From NCBI GenBank assembly GCA_946887425.1, contig CAMPKW010000012.1:1-23223 (forward strand): a stretch of DNA of 23,223 nucleotides. The letters run 5' to 3'. The notes beneath the pieces were generated by a model that worked only from the letters and a program-made list of their open reading frames with translations, searched no databases and was not told where the DNA came from. Position numbers and translations under genes: made by a program. Positions within the stretch are counted from its first letter, which is position 1; every line of letters starts with the position of its first letter. The stretch comes from an uncultured Candidatus Saccharibacteria bacterium. Its GTDB lineage: Bacteria; Patescibacteria; Saccharimonadia; Saccharimonadales; UBA6022. Of this stretch, positions 7,165-15,228 are shown in pieces.

Positions 7165-7616
7165 ACCATCTGCTCCAAAAGCAATTGACTTGATGCCCCG
7201 TCTGCCACCACTTCTATTCGCCTTGTTGTCTCGGCTGGCGAGGTGAGTCGTATACTTATGTGATCCTCGGGTAAAATCCCCTTAATAATATCTGCCCATT
7301 CAATAATCGTCACAATCAGAGGGTCATGCATCGTTTCATGTAGCTCGTTCGCCATAATACCCGCATCGTGCAGACGATAGAAATCGTAATGCGCCAATTC
7401 AAGGCCTCGTGCTGCCTCGTATACCCGGCTAATCGTAAAGCTTGGGCTCTGCACATCCTCGTCCACGCTCATGCCGCGAGCAATTCCCTTAGTCAATGTC
7501 GTTTTGCCAGCTCCCACATCGCCAATCAGCTCAATCGTTTCGCCACCCCGAAGCAACGCGCCTAAGCGTGCGCCAAATTCCTTCATTTCTGTTTCGCTAT
7601 GAACCTCGGTAATCAT
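7161..7616 (-). CDS. tsaE: TsaE, tRNA t6A biosynthesis ATPase
   Basis: TsaE is the P-loop ATPase that binds the TsaB-TsaD complex and resets it between catalytic cycles in t6A synthesis. The 151-residue protein has Walker A GDVGAGKTT (32-40), the SPSFTI segment (57-62), HYDFYRL (76-82) and the IIEWAD motif (104-109), all characteristic of the family at its usual length. It overlaps tsaB by four bases. A TGGTATAAT element ends 7 bases before the ATG, predicting an essentially leaderless mRNA; no Shine-Dalgarno site exists. It is divergent from pilB across 81 bases. Confidence 0.96.
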   Translation of the reverse strand: MITEVHSETEMKEFGARLGALLRGGETIELIGDVGAGKTTLTKGIARGMSVDEDVQSPSFTISRVYEAARGLELAHYDFYRLHDAGIMANELHETMHDPLIVTIIEWADIIKGILPEDHISIRLTSPAETTRRIEVVADGASSQLLLEQMV

Positions 7617-7623
7617 TCAGTAC

Positions 7624-7632
7624 ATTATACCA
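7624..7632 (-). promoter_or_regulatory. Extended -10 promoter of tsaE (leaderless)
   Basis: TGGTATAAT on the minus strand, with the hexamer ending 7 bases before the tsaE ATG. Transcription would start at or within a base of the start codon. Confidence 0.75.
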
Positions 7633-7677
7633 CCTCAAAAAATTGGAAAGTGACTAGTACTTTTCAAACGTGTGACG

Positions 7678-7683
7678 TATAGT
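7678..7683 (+). promoter_or_regulatory. -10 box of pilB
   Basis: TATAGT, ending 14 bases before the ATG at 7698. The predicted leader is about 8 bases with no Shine-Dalgarno site. No good -35 is visible. Confidence 0.5.
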
Positions 7684-7697
7684 AGAGCATAACCAGT

Positions 7698-9476
7698 ATG
7701 CGTATTTCAGATGTTACCATCGAAAAATTGCTCGAGCGCAGCGGTGCGGCTACTAAAGAGCAGCTAGAAGCCCTCAAAGAGGAGGGCACTCGCTCACGTC
7801 GTCCAATGCAAGATCTTGCGATTCAACACGAGCTCATCACGGAAGAGGGGCTTGTTCAAGCATTCGCGACCTACGCTGAAATTCCTTATATCAAAATAGA
7901 TCCGCGCGACATTACAAGTGATGCGCTCAATAAGATACCCGAACGCATCGCCAGACAATACAGTGCTGTCCTCTTTAAGATCGATGAAGATGGCCTCGAG
8001 CATCTTGCCATGGAAGATCCTGACGATGTTCAGGCGCTCAACTTTATCCAAAAGCAAATTGGCGAGAACGTCAAAGTCTACATCGCCACCCACGAAAATA
8101 TCCTATCGTGCCTTGAGAATTACCGCGGTGACGTAAATGAAGAGCTTAACGAAGTTATTGATATCCAACGTGATGACAATGACTCGCAAGATGTCACCGA
8201 AGCCGACGTTGCTGAAGATTCACCTATCGCTCAAACCGTCAACCTCTTGCTCGAGTATGCCATCCGCTCAAGCGCCAGCGATATTCACATTGAACCACGT
8301 GAAGATTTTGTACAAATTCGCTATCGCATCGACGGCGTCCTCAAAGAAGTCAATCGCCTGCCGCGCAACGTGCTCGGCGCACTCGTGAGTCGCATCAAGA
8401 TTCTCTCAAACCTTAAAATTGACGAACGACGTGTGCCGCAAGATGGTCGTTTCAAGATCAACGTCGGCGGCAAGCAATACGCGCTTCGTGTCAGCACACT
8501 GCCAATTGCCGATGGCGAAAAGATAGTCATGCGTATTCTTGACGAATCAAACCAGGCCGTTACACTCCAGCAGCTTGGATATTGGGGCCGATCACTATCT
8601 GTCATCGAAGTTGCCCTCACCGAGCCAAACGGCATGGTGCTCGTAACCGGCCCAACCGGTTCTGGTAAGTCAACCAGTCTCTTTAGTGTCCTGACAAGGC
8701 TTAACACTCCTGATGTCAATATATCGACCATCGAAGATCCGGTCGAATATAAAATTCCAGGCGTCAATCAAACTCAAACCAACGCCAAAGCCGGCATGAC
8801 TTTTGCCTCTGGCCTGCGTGCCCTCCTCCGCCAAGACCCAAACATCATCATGGTAGGTGAGGTCCGTGACGGCGAGACAGCAAACCTTGCTGTGCAAGCC
8901 GCCCTTACCGGGCACCTTGTCTTTAGTACGCTCCACACCAATAACGCTGCGACCTGCTTGCCACGTCTACTCGACATGGGTATCGAACCGTTTTTGATTG
9001 CAAGTACTGTCAAGGCCGTCGTCGGACAACGTCTTGTTCGTCGCCTCTGTACAAATTGCCGTCAAAGCCACGAGCCGTCAGAGGATGAAAAGCAAGCGAT
9101 CGTACATCTTTTCTATCTTAAGGATGGCCAAGGCTTCAAACGCATCCACGAACTCGAACAGCAAGCAGCTGAACAGAAAGTTGGTGGCGAAACACCTCTT
9201 AGTACGACCGACGACACTATCAAGGTACTATGGAAAGCCTCGCCTGAAGGCTGTGAGGAATGTAACCATACCGGCTTTAAGGGACGTATCGGTATTTACG
9301 AGGTACTCGGCAATAGCGTACCAATGCAAAAGCTCATTGTCGCCAACGCAACCAGTAATCAAATCCAGGATCTCGCCATTGATGAAGGCATGACAACCAT
9401 GCAAACCGACGGTCTCGTTAAGGCCCTCCGTGGAAATACGACAGTTGAAGAAGTTCTCAGGGTCACGAAAGAATAA
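7698..9476 (+). CDS. pilB: Type IV pilus extension ATPase PilB
   Basis: The hexameric cytoplasmic motor that powers pilus extension. Over 592 residues it has an N-terminal GspE/MshE-like domain (about 1-145), a linker, then the secretion ATPase core. Visible motifs are Walker A GPTGSGKST (318-326), Asp box IEDPVEY (345-351), Walker B region IIMVGEVRD (383-391) and His box with GHLVFSTLHTN (405-415). The zinc-binding cysteines are Cys451/Cys454 and Cys519/Cys522. The pair spacing is longer than usual because of a charged insert (about 459-512). The zinc site and N-terminal domain mark PilB and not the retraction ATPase PilT, which is absent here. It is the first gene of the pilus cluster; pilC follows after 3 bases. 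Confidence 0.97.
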   Translation: MRISDVTIEKLLERSGAATKEQLEALKEEGTRSRRPMQDLAIQHELITEEGLVQAFATYAEIPYIKIDPRDITSDALNKIPERIARQYSAVLFKIDEDGLEHLAMEDPDDVQALNFIQKQIGENVKVYIATHENILSCLENYRGDVNEELNEVIDIQRDDNDSQDVTEADVAEDSPIAQTVNLLLEYAIRSSASDIHIEPREDFVQIRYRIDGVLKEVNRLPRNVLGALVSRIKILSNLKIDERRVPQDGRFKINVGGKQYALRVSTLPIADGEKIVMRILDESNQAVTLQQLGYWGRSLSVIEVALTEPNGMVLVTGPTGSGKSTSLFSVLTRLNTPDVNISTIEDPVEYKIPGVNQTQTNAKAGMTFASGLRALLRQDPNIIMVGEVRDGETANLAVQAALTGHLVFSTLHTNNAATCLPRLLDMGIEPFLIASTVKAVVGQRLVRRLCTNCRQSHEPSEDEKQAIVHLFYLKDGQGFKRIHELEQQAAEQKVGGETPLSTTDDTIKVLWKASPEGCEECNHTGFKGRIGIYEVLGNSVPMQKLIVANATSNQIQDLAIDEGMTTMQTDGLVKALRGNTTVEEVLRVTKE

Positions 9477-9479
9477 ACC

Positions 9480-10712
9480 ATGGCTACTTTTAACTACACA
9501 GCCACAAATGCCCAAAACCATACCATCACGGGCTCACTCGAAGCGGCCGACCGCTCTTCTGTTATTGCCGCCCTTGCTAAGCAAAATCTTCGCCCAATCA
9601 GCATCAAAGATGGCTCATCAAGCAAAAATCAGTTCAGCCTCAATGACCTCCTAGGTGGCAATAAAGTAAAAGCCGATGACATTGTCATGTTTACGCGTCA
9701 GTTAAGCGCAATGATTAGTGCTGGCGTCCCTATTCTGCGTGCCCTTACTTCCCTTGGCGATCACGCCGAGAGCCCCGCGCTTAAAAAGATCATTGGCAAT
9801 GTTGTCAAAGACGTCCAGGGCGGTTCACCCCTAGCCGACGCGCTTGGAAAGTACCCAAATACCTTCAGTGACGTGTACGTCAACATGGTGCGTGCCGGAG
9901 AGGCCGCGGGTATCCTCGACGACATCCTTAAGCGTCTCGCGCTTCAGCAGGAAAAAAATGCTGCAATTCGCAAAAAAGTAAAGAGTGCGATGACCTATCC
10001 AATGGTACTCATTTTTATCACCATCCTTGCCTTCTTCGGTCTGATGATCTTCGTTATTCCAATGATCGGTAAAACAATCAAGGATCTCGCCGGACCAGAT
10101 GCGTCACTGCCGGTCATTACTCAGATAATGCTCGGGATTAGTGGCTTTATGATCAGTTATTGGTACATACTTCTCCCAATTTTGATCGGTGCCGTTATTG
10201 CCCTACTCCGCTACCTTAAAACTCCGATTGGCAAAGCACAGTTTCATCATATTATCCTCAAGCTACCAGGCATCAAGACAATCATCCGCAAGCTTGCCGT
10301 TGCACGTTTTGCGCGTACCTTCTCAGCCCTCATGGGTGCTGGTGTTGCCGTGCTTGAAGCACTTGACGTCACAGCTCGAGCCATTGGTAACACTGTCTAC
10401 GAAAAGGCCTTAAAAGACGCAGCCGAGCAGGTAAAAAACGGTAAACAACTATCTGAAATTATTGAAGCTGACACCGAGCTATGGCCAGCTATTGTTGCCC
10501 AAATGCTGTCCGTCGGCGAGGAAACCGGCCAAACAGATACTGTGCTTGTCAAAGTAGCTGACTTCTACGAAGAAGAAGTCGACGTAGCGATTGATGGACT
10601 CAGCTCAATCATCGAGCCGGTCATGATCGTTGTCATGGGTGGCATGGTCGGACTTATCGCGGCAAGTGTCATGTCGCCTATTGCTGGTCTTGCAAATCAG
10701 ATTAAAGGCTAG
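9480..10712 (+). CDS. pilC: Type IV pilus inner-membrane platform protein PilC
   Basis: The GspF/PilC platform protein that couples the ATPase to pilin polymerisation in the membrane. The 410 residues contain two T2SSF repeats (about 68-190 and 271-393), each starting with a FTRQLSAMISAGVPIL- or FARTFSALMGAGVAVL-type helix. Three membrane segments are seen at about 172-194, 219-244 and 377-400, the standard topology. The YPMVL and MVRAGEAAG/LSVGEETGQ signatures are typical. It begins 3 bases after pilB with no visible Shine-Dalgarno site, so translation is probably coupled to pilB. Confidence 0.96.
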   Translation: MATFNYTATNAQNHTITGSLEAADRSSVIAALAKQNLRPISIKDGSSSKNQFSLNDLLGGNKVKADDIVMFTRQLSAMISAGVPILRALTSLGDHAESPALKKIIGNVVKDVQGGSPLADALGKYPNTFSDVYVNMVRAGEAAGILDDILKRLALQQEKNAAIRKKVKSAMTYPMVLIFITILAFFGLMIFVIPMIGKTIKDLAGPDASLPVITQIMLGISGFMISYWYILLPILIGAVIALLRYLKTPIGKAQFHHIILKLPGIKTIIRKLAVARFARTFSALMGAGVAVLEALDVTARAIGNTVYEKALKDAAEQVKNGKQLSEIIEADTELWPAIVAQMLSVGEETGQTDTVLVKVADFYEEEVDVAIDGLSSIIEPVMIVVMGGMVGLIAASVMSPIAGLANQIKG

Positions 10713-10731
10713 TAGATTTTTATCATGCTCA

Positions 10732-10740
10732 TGGTATACT
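10732..10740 (+). promoter_or_regulatory. Extended -10 promoter upstream of pilM
   Basis: TGGTATACT in the 53-base gap between pilC and pilM, ending 25 bases before the pilM ATG. It suggests that pilMNO and the pilP-position gene can be transcribed separately from pilBC. Confidence 0.55.
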
Positions 10741-10765
10741 AAAATAAGTATTTAAGTGGGCATCA

Positions 10766-11818
10766 ATGGCAAAATTATTCTATCAAGACAAGCCAATTAT
10801 CGGACTCGATATCAGTCAGACTGGTATCAAGGTTATGTCGATTGACGCCAAAAAATGGCTAGTACATGGCTATGGCTCAATCGACCTCGATCCAACGCGC
10901 GTTTTAGCGTCGCTTGAAGGCGACGATACATACCTGACCGAGAACTTGCAACTCCTTTTGAAGGACAAAATTGTCGGCACGCTCTCAAGCGACCACGTCG
11001 TTCTTGGCGTACCAACCGCGCGAACCTTCTCGCGTACGTTCACTATTCCCGTCTCCGCAGAAAGCACATTAAAGGATGCTGTTGAGATTGAAGTCGATCA
11101 GTATGTCCCTATTCCAATTGGCCTACTATACGTCGATTACGAAATCATCAAACGTACAAAGACCGACCTCACTGTCTTGATGTGCGCCGTGCCAAAAACG
11201 CTCATCGACAAAATCACCGCTACCGTCAAAGACGCCGGCCTCAATATCAGCATGATCGAACCAGGTATTAGTGCTGTCGCACGCGTCTTGGAGGCGACAG
11301 AAGAGGGTCACTTGCCGACAGTAATTGTTGACATCGGCCCGGCTACTACAGACATTGCTGTCCTCGACGGATCGATTCGCGTGACCGGCGGACTTGGCGT
11401 CGGCGGCAACACGTTTACACTCGATATCGCCAAAAAATTAGGGGTGCCGCTTGAAAACGCCCATCAGCTCAAGGTTCTCAACGGACTTAATGCAGGGCCA
11501 CGACAGGAAAAAATCACCACCGCGCTTCGCCCAAGCCTCCAGCGCATTGTCGTCGAAACACGCAAGGTGATCCGCTACTACAATGAGCGCCTCAGTGACG
11601 ACCGCAAGCTAGAACAAGTTATTATCGTGGGCGGTGGCAGTAACGTCCCTGGGATTGGCGATTACTTCACCAATGAACTCGTTATGCCAGCTCGAGTTGC
11701 CAGTCCATGGCAACAGCTTGACTTTGCAAAGTTGCCACAACCGGCCAAACAATTCCGACCACGCTACATCACGGTTGCCGGCCTTGCCAGTATTGACCCG
11801 AAGGGAATCTGGAAATGA
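10766..11818 (+). CDS. pilM: Type IV pilus assembly protein PilM (actin-like)
   Basis: A cytoplasmic actin-fold protein that binds ATP and the N-terminus of PilN, linking the motor to the membrane alignment complex. The 350-residue protein carries the ASKHA phosphate-1 motif GLDISQTGIKV (13-23), phosphate-2 motif VDIGPATTDIAVLDG (188-202) and adenosine motif VGGGSNVPGI (288-297). VDQYVPIP (110-117) is typical of PilM. A weak GTGGG lies upstream of the ATG. It overlaps pilN by four bases (ATGA), a sign of translational coupling. Confidence 0.96.
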   Translation: MAKLFYQDKPIIGLDISQTGIKVMSIDAKKWLVHGYGSIDLDPTRVLASLEGDDTYLTENLQLLLKDKIVGTLSSDHVVLGVPTARTFSRTFTIPVSAESTLKDAVEIEVDQYVPIPIGLLYVDYEIIKRTKTDLTVLMCAVPKTLIDKITATVKDAGLNISMIEPGISAVARVLEATEEGHLPTVIVDIGPATTDIAVLDGSIRVTGGLGVGGNTFTLDIAKKLGVPLENAHQLKVLNGLNAGPRQEKITTALRPSLQRIVVETRKVIRYYNERLSDDRKLEQVIIVGGGSNVPGIGDYFTNELVMPARVASPWQQLDFAKLPQPAKQFRPRYITVAGLASIDPKGIWK

Positions 11819-12369
11819 TAAATCTACTTCCACTCGAAGAGAAGCGACAGATTCAAGCTGCGCGCACAAATGTACTCCTGTTTCGATATGCCCTGCTTAC
11901 TGCGTGCGTCATGGTCGCTACCGGCCTAATGGTCGGAGCAGGCTTCGTTATCATGAACACAAGCAAGGCTGAGGCTGAAAAGAAAATTGCCCTAAATGCA
12001 AGCAAGGCCAGCTCGTATAAGTCAGTACAAGCAGAAGCCGAAACATTTCGCGCAAATCTCTCAACGGCAAAAACGATCCTCGACAAAGAGGTTAATTACA
12101 CAAAGGTGATTCTTGCCATTGCCCAGACGCTACCAGCTGACGTCACACTCGACAACCTCGATCTCGATGCAAATACGTTCGGCACGCCTTTTGTCCTTTC
12201 GGCCAAGGCGAAAAGCTATGACGGTGGCCTCGCTCTAAAGTCGGCCTTGGAAAAGTCAGATGTATTCAGTAACGTATCACTGCAAGGTATGACCATCGCA
12301 GCCTCAGATACCGGCTACCCAGTGAGCGTCCAGTTAAACGTTACGATAAATAAGGATGTGGCAAAATAA
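11815..12369 (+). CDS. pilN: Type IV pilus assembly protein PilN
   Basis: A bitopic membrane protein of 184 residues. Its first residues MINLLP form the conserved cytoplasmic motif that PilM binds. One membrane helix follows (about 22-47), then a coiled-coil-like stretch (about 50-90) and a small alpha/beta domain of the PilN/PilO ferredoxin-like type. Family members pair with PilO outside the cytoplasm. It overlaps pilM by four bases and pilO by one base (TAATG), so the three are expected to be made in step. Confidence 0.93.
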   Translation: MINLLPLEEKRQIQAARTNVLLFRYALLTACVMVATGLMVGAGFVIMNTSKAEAEKKIALNASKASSYKSVQAEAETFRANLSTAKTILDKEVNYTKVILAIAQTLPADVTLDNLDLDANTFGTPFVLSAKAKSYDGGLALKSALEKSDVFSNVSLQGMTIAASDTGYPVSVQLNVTINKDVAK

Positions 12370-12986
12370 TGGCTACTACAAAAAAAATGACAGCAACGAA
12401 GCTTCGTATCATTTTAAGTGTGATCATTTTCTTAATCGCGGCAATGAGCATTGCTGGTTTCGCGTTCCTCAGCGGCTCCCTAAAACAATACGCCGATGAA
12501 GTAAGCAAGATAAATGGCGAAGCTCAAGCAAGCGACACTAATATTCAATCGCTTCAAAAAACACAAGCAGAACTTGAAAAATATAAAGATACCGCAGTGC
12601 GCGCCCAGAGCATCGTTTCCGAGAGCGCCAGCTACCAGTACCAAGATCAGATCACGCGGGATCTTAACAACTACGCAGCCCAAGCGGGCCTTGCGATCAC
12701 TGGGTTTACATTCGACTCGACCGCAACAGCAGCTGCACCTGCCGCACCTACGACCGGCACTGCCACTACCCCCGCAGCACCATCAGCACCAGCCGGACTT
12801 AATTCAAAAACCGTTACAATCCAGCTCGAGTCCTCGGTCCCCTATAAAAGCCTCCTCACTTTCATGAACATGATCGAGGGGAATCTCACCAAAATGCAGA
12901 TTGCCAAAGTAACGCTATCCAAATCTTCTGATAACGACGAGAACGTTGCCGGTCAGACATTGGCTATTGAGGTCTACGTAAAGTAA
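12369..12986 (+). CDS. pilO: Type IV pilus assembly protein PilO
   Basis: A bitopic protein of 205 residues with a membrane helix at about 13-35, a coiled coil at about 38-85 and a C-terminal ferredoxin-like domain whose strands resume at TVTIQLESSVPYKSLLTFM (from about 148). An Ala/Pro/Thr-rich low-complexity insert (116-143) splits the globular domain, which is not usual for PilO and is probably a flexible loop. Position directly after pilN and the matching architecture support the call; sequence alone is less conserved. It starts on the last base of the pilN stop. Confidence 0.88.
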   Translation: MATTKKMTATKLRIILSVIIFLIAAMSIAGFAFLSGSLKQYADEVSKINGEAQASDTNIQSLQKTQAELEKYKDTAVRAQSIVSESASYQYQDQITRDLNNYAAQAGLAITGFTFDSTATAAAPAAPTTGTATTPAAPSAPAGLNSKTVTIQLESSVPYKSLLTFMNMIEGNLTKMQIAKVTLSKSSDNDENVAGQTLAIEVYVK

Positions 12987-12990
12987 TACT

Positions 12991-13272
12991 ATGAATAACA
13001 TTTCACTCAACGAACTACCAAAACAACTATCAAATCTGCTCCATCGCTACCATATAGTCACATTCGCATTGATCGTACTTGGCGGCATGGCAGTGGCCAT
13101 CTTCCTTCTCAATAATATCCTTCAGACATCTTCACAGCCTGGAGAAGGCTCAGGAATCAGCTCGAGCTTTGATACAGATACAATTAACCGAGTTAATGAA
13201 CTAAAAGCAAGCACAGATGCGCCAGAAACTATGTCATTTCCAACCGGCCGCATCAATCCCTTTGTTGAGTAA
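12991..13272 (+). CDS. Small membrane protein in the pilP position
   Basis: A 93-residue protein with a cytoplasmic N-terminus, one membrane helix (about 22-44), a Gly/Ser-rich stretch and the ending FPTGRINPFVE. It begins 4 bases after pilO and closes the pilus gene run, where diderm bacteria carry pilP. PilP and related GspC/MshK-type proteins have a short R-x-N/D-P-F motif, and the end of this protein resembles it. However, there is no lipobox and no beta domain, so calling it PilP would be inference. No secretin PilQ gene is seen, and a monoderm would not need one. The most likely role is a small partner of the PilN-PilO complex. Confidence 0.8.
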   Translation: MNNISLNELPKQLSNLLHRYHIVTFALIVLGGMAVAIFLLNNILQTSSQPGEGSGISSSFDTDTINRVNELKASTDAPETMSFPTGRINPFVE

Positions 13273-13293
13273 GCTAACAAAAACGCTTATACT
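13265..13293 (+). promoter_or_regulatory. Promoter of the PRC-barrel gene (leaderless)
   Basis: TTGAGT (13265-13270), a 17-base spacer, then TATACT (13288-13293), ending 6 bases before the ATG at 13300. The -35 overlaps the stop codon of the upstream pilus gene. This is the best complete -35/-10 pair in the window. Confidence 0.75.
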
Positions 13294-13299
13294 ATAGAT

Positions 13300-13884
13300 A
13301 TGCTACTTCTCGGTTCTCGACTTCTCGGCGTACCTATTATGGGACTACAGACAGGTACTGCGCTTGCACGCACATCTCGCGCAGTTATTGACCCTCGCAA
13401 CCTTACTATCGTCGCATACGAACTCTCTGGTCCTCTTCTTGACCGCCAGCCCTCACTGCTGCGAATAGTCGACATTCGAGAGCTGAGCGACATAGGAATG
13501 ATTGTTGATTCTAGCGACGAATTCATCACGCCCGATGACGTTATTAAAATTCAATCCGTATATAATCTTAATTTTAATTTAGTCGGCCTCAATGTCATCG
13601 ATGATAAAAAGCACAAACTTGGTAAAATCACCTCATACACCCTAGAAGCGACAAGCTTCGTCATCGAGCAGCTCAACGTCAAGCGCCCACTCTTGAAAAG
13701 TCTTGGCGACACAGAGCTTCTGATTCACCGTTCGCAAATCATTGAAATCAACGACACAACTGTCGTAGTCCGCTCTACCGAGGACAAAGCGCACGAGCCA
13801 GTCGCTCAGGCGATCCGCAGCTACAGCAACCCCTTCCGCGGAGGCACACCACAGCCTGAAGCGGCCACTACTCGCCAAAACTAA
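13300..13884 (+). CDS. PRC-barrel domain protein
   Basis: A 194-residue protein with two PRC-barrel-like beta domains, at about 2-75 (GSRLLGVPIMGLQTG start) and about 88-160 (VGLNVIDDKKHKLGKI start), followed by a Pro/Thr-rich tail. PRC-barrels occur in RimM and many small proteins of unknown role and usually mediate protein or RNA contacts. No catalytic motif is visible. It has its own promoter, so it is not simply the last gene of the pilus operon. Its stop overlaps the recX stop by four bases in tail-to-tail orientation. The exact function is unknown. Confidence 0.82.
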   Translation: MLLLGSRLLGVPIMGLQTGTALARTSRAVIDPRNLTIVAYELSGPLLDRQPSLLRIVDIRELSDIGMIVDSSDEFITPDDVIKIQSVYNLNFNLVGLNVIDDKKHKLGKITSYTLEATSFVIEQLNVKRPLLKSLGDTELLIHRSQIIEINDTTVVVRSTEDKAHEPVAQAIRSYSNPFRGGTPQPEAATTRQN

Positions 13885-14519
13885 TCCTCTGTTTTATCAA
13901 GAGCGGCTGATATGTCATCGTAAGAAAAGCCCTGACGTGCCAAGTACTGCATCAATTTCTGCCTGTCAGGGTAGCGGGCTCTTTTTTTGGCAATAACCTT
14001 CTGAAGTTCGTCATCATCGCTACGATCTGATTCGCTCAAAAACCGCTCAATGATCGTCGATTCCACACCCTTTGCACGAAGTTCCGCCTGCAGCTTGCGA
14101 CGACTCGCGCCTTTTGTAAGGCTCCGGTTTTCTACCCAGTAGCGAGTAAACTTTTCGTCATCGATGTAGCCTTTTTCAGTCAAGCGGTCAAACACCCGTG
14201 CGGTCACCTCAGGCGATATTCCTTTTTTGACATCACCGGTTTTCGTACGAGTATCTCGCGTCTTTTTGAATAAATAATCTTTCACCTCTCTGGCGCTATG
14301 CGGACGCATAAGACAATATTCGAGCGCACGGACGTAGACTTTTCCAAAGACACCCTCCTGCTCAAGGGCTGTCAGCTCTTCATCGCTATATTCCTGTCCC
14401 ACTTTAAGCCCAAGGTCGGCATACTGAAATATATCGAGTGAAAATCGATATTTACCATCAACCATCACGTTGACGCGATTCTTGTCTTTTTGCTGCGCAG
14501 TAATAGCGGTTATTTTCAT
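13881..14519 (-). CDS. recX: RecX family recombination regulator
   Basis: RecX binds along the RecA filament groove and limits its activity. The 212-residue protein shows the three-helix repeat modules, with ALEYCLMRPHSAREVKDYL (about 65-83), a central YIDDEKFTRYWVENR and KGASRRKLQAELRAKGV region, and the C-terminal YPDRQKLMQYLARQGFSYDDI module typical of the family. An N-terminal beta-rich extension (about 1-55) resembles that of longer RecX proteins. recA lies close by but is separated by a membrane-protein gene. TGCTATACT ends 6 bases before the ATG, so the mRNA should be leaderless. Confidence 0.93.
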   Translation of the reverse strand: MKITAITAQQKDKNRVNVMVDGKYRFSLDIFQYADLGLKVGQEYSDEELTALEQEGVFGKVYVRALEYCLMRPHSAREVKDYLFKKTRDTRTKTGDVKKGISPEVTARVFDRLTEKGYIDDEKFTRYWVENRSLTKGASRRKLQAELRAKGVESTIIERFLSESDRSDDDELQKVIAKKRARYPDRQKLMQYLARQGFSYDDISAALDKTED

Positions 14520-14525
14520 ATCTTT

Positions 14526-14534
14526 AGTATAGCA
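14526..14534 (-). promoter_or_regulatory. Extended -10 promoter of recX (leaderless)
   Basis: TGCTATACT on the minus strand, with the hexamer ending 6 bases before the recX ATG and no Shine-Dalgarno site between. Confidence 0.75.
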
Positions 14535-14596
14535 ATGTTAAAACACTACCTCGATCAGAAATACACACCCCAGCTTTCATTTCTCTCGTCTCGTGG

Positions 14597-14605
14597 TGCT
14601 ATAAT
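14597..14605 (+). promoter_or_regulatory. Extended -10 promoter of the 14612 gene (leaderless)
   Basis: TGCTATAAT, ending 6 bases before the ATG at 14612. It is divergent from the recX promoter across a 92-base gap. Confidence 0.75.
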
Positions 14606-14611
14606 CATGTT

Positions 14612-15157
14612 ATGACAGCAGATACACAACCACAACCAGCCACCACAGATCCAGCTCCGCAGACAACCCCACTCTACCAAGATGGGCGTTATACTAAATT
14701 TTATTTAACAATGCTCATCCTTAGCACGATCGGAACAGCACTGGGACTCTTCGGTCTATTCACAGTTCCTCAATCACTTAACGAACTCAATACCAATCCA
14801 GCACTCTCAATCGTTAGCCTCTTTGAGTCTCTCGTCATTCTTCCTGTCGCAATTGTAGCGCTCGTCCTTCTCTGGAAAAAGAAACTACTCGGTCTTTGGC
14901 TCAAGCTTGGAACCTACGCAGCCTCGCTCCTTAGTGTCGCCGTTAGTCTTTTCTTTATCAATGACATCCTCAAGCAGTCTATCGATATTGCCGTGAAGGA
15001 CATACCAGCAAATGACGCTAGCCGAGAGTTTATCACTTCGTTCACGACTACTGCACTCTACGGCAGCCTGATACTCACTGTTGTTATCAGCCTCACCTTT
15101 AGCCTCCTCTGGTGGTTCGCATGGAAAAACCAAGCAGCAGCTGACGCACAGAAGTAA
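14612..15157 (+). CDS. Hypothetical four-helix membrane protein
   Basis: A 181-residue protein I cannot assign to a named family. A Pro/Thr/Gln-rich cytoplasmic tail (about 1-25) precedes four membrane segments at about 30-52, 66-89, 96-118 and 147-171, ending in a short polar tail. The plan resembles the many small tail-plus-helices membrane proteins of Saccharibacteria. It has its own promoter with TGCTATAAT 6 bases before the ATG, and ends at a strong bidirectional terminator shared with recA. Confidence 0.78.
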   Translation: MTADTQPQPATTDPAPQTTPLYQDGRYTKFYLTMLILSTIGTALGLFGLFTVPQSLNELNTNPALSIVSLFESLVILPVAIVALVLLWKKKLLGLWLKLGTYAASLLSVAVSLFFINDILKQSIDIAVKDIPANDASREFITSFTTTALYGSLILTVVISLTFSLLWWFAWKNQAAADAQK

Positions 15158-15172
15158 CCATTACATAGTTCA

Positions 15173-15209
15173 TATAAAAATACCCCGCTCGTTGCGGGGT
15201 ATTTTTATA
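15173..15209. terminator. Bidirectional terminator between the 14612 gene and recA
   Basis: A perfect 16-bp inverted repeat: left arm 15173-15188, loop TCGTT, right arm 15194-15209. The GC core ACCCCGC/GCGGGGT is flanked by A5 on one side and T5 on the other, so it can end transcripts from both strands. Confidence 0.92.
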
Positions 15210-15228
15210 CAGAAAGCACTAACCATAC

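Noticed and set aside
9026..9250. Frameshift in pilB because of the long insert between the two zinc cysteine pairs
   Set aside because: The frame is continuous, the insert is charged and helix-like, and both cysteine pairs and the C-terminal motifs are intact.
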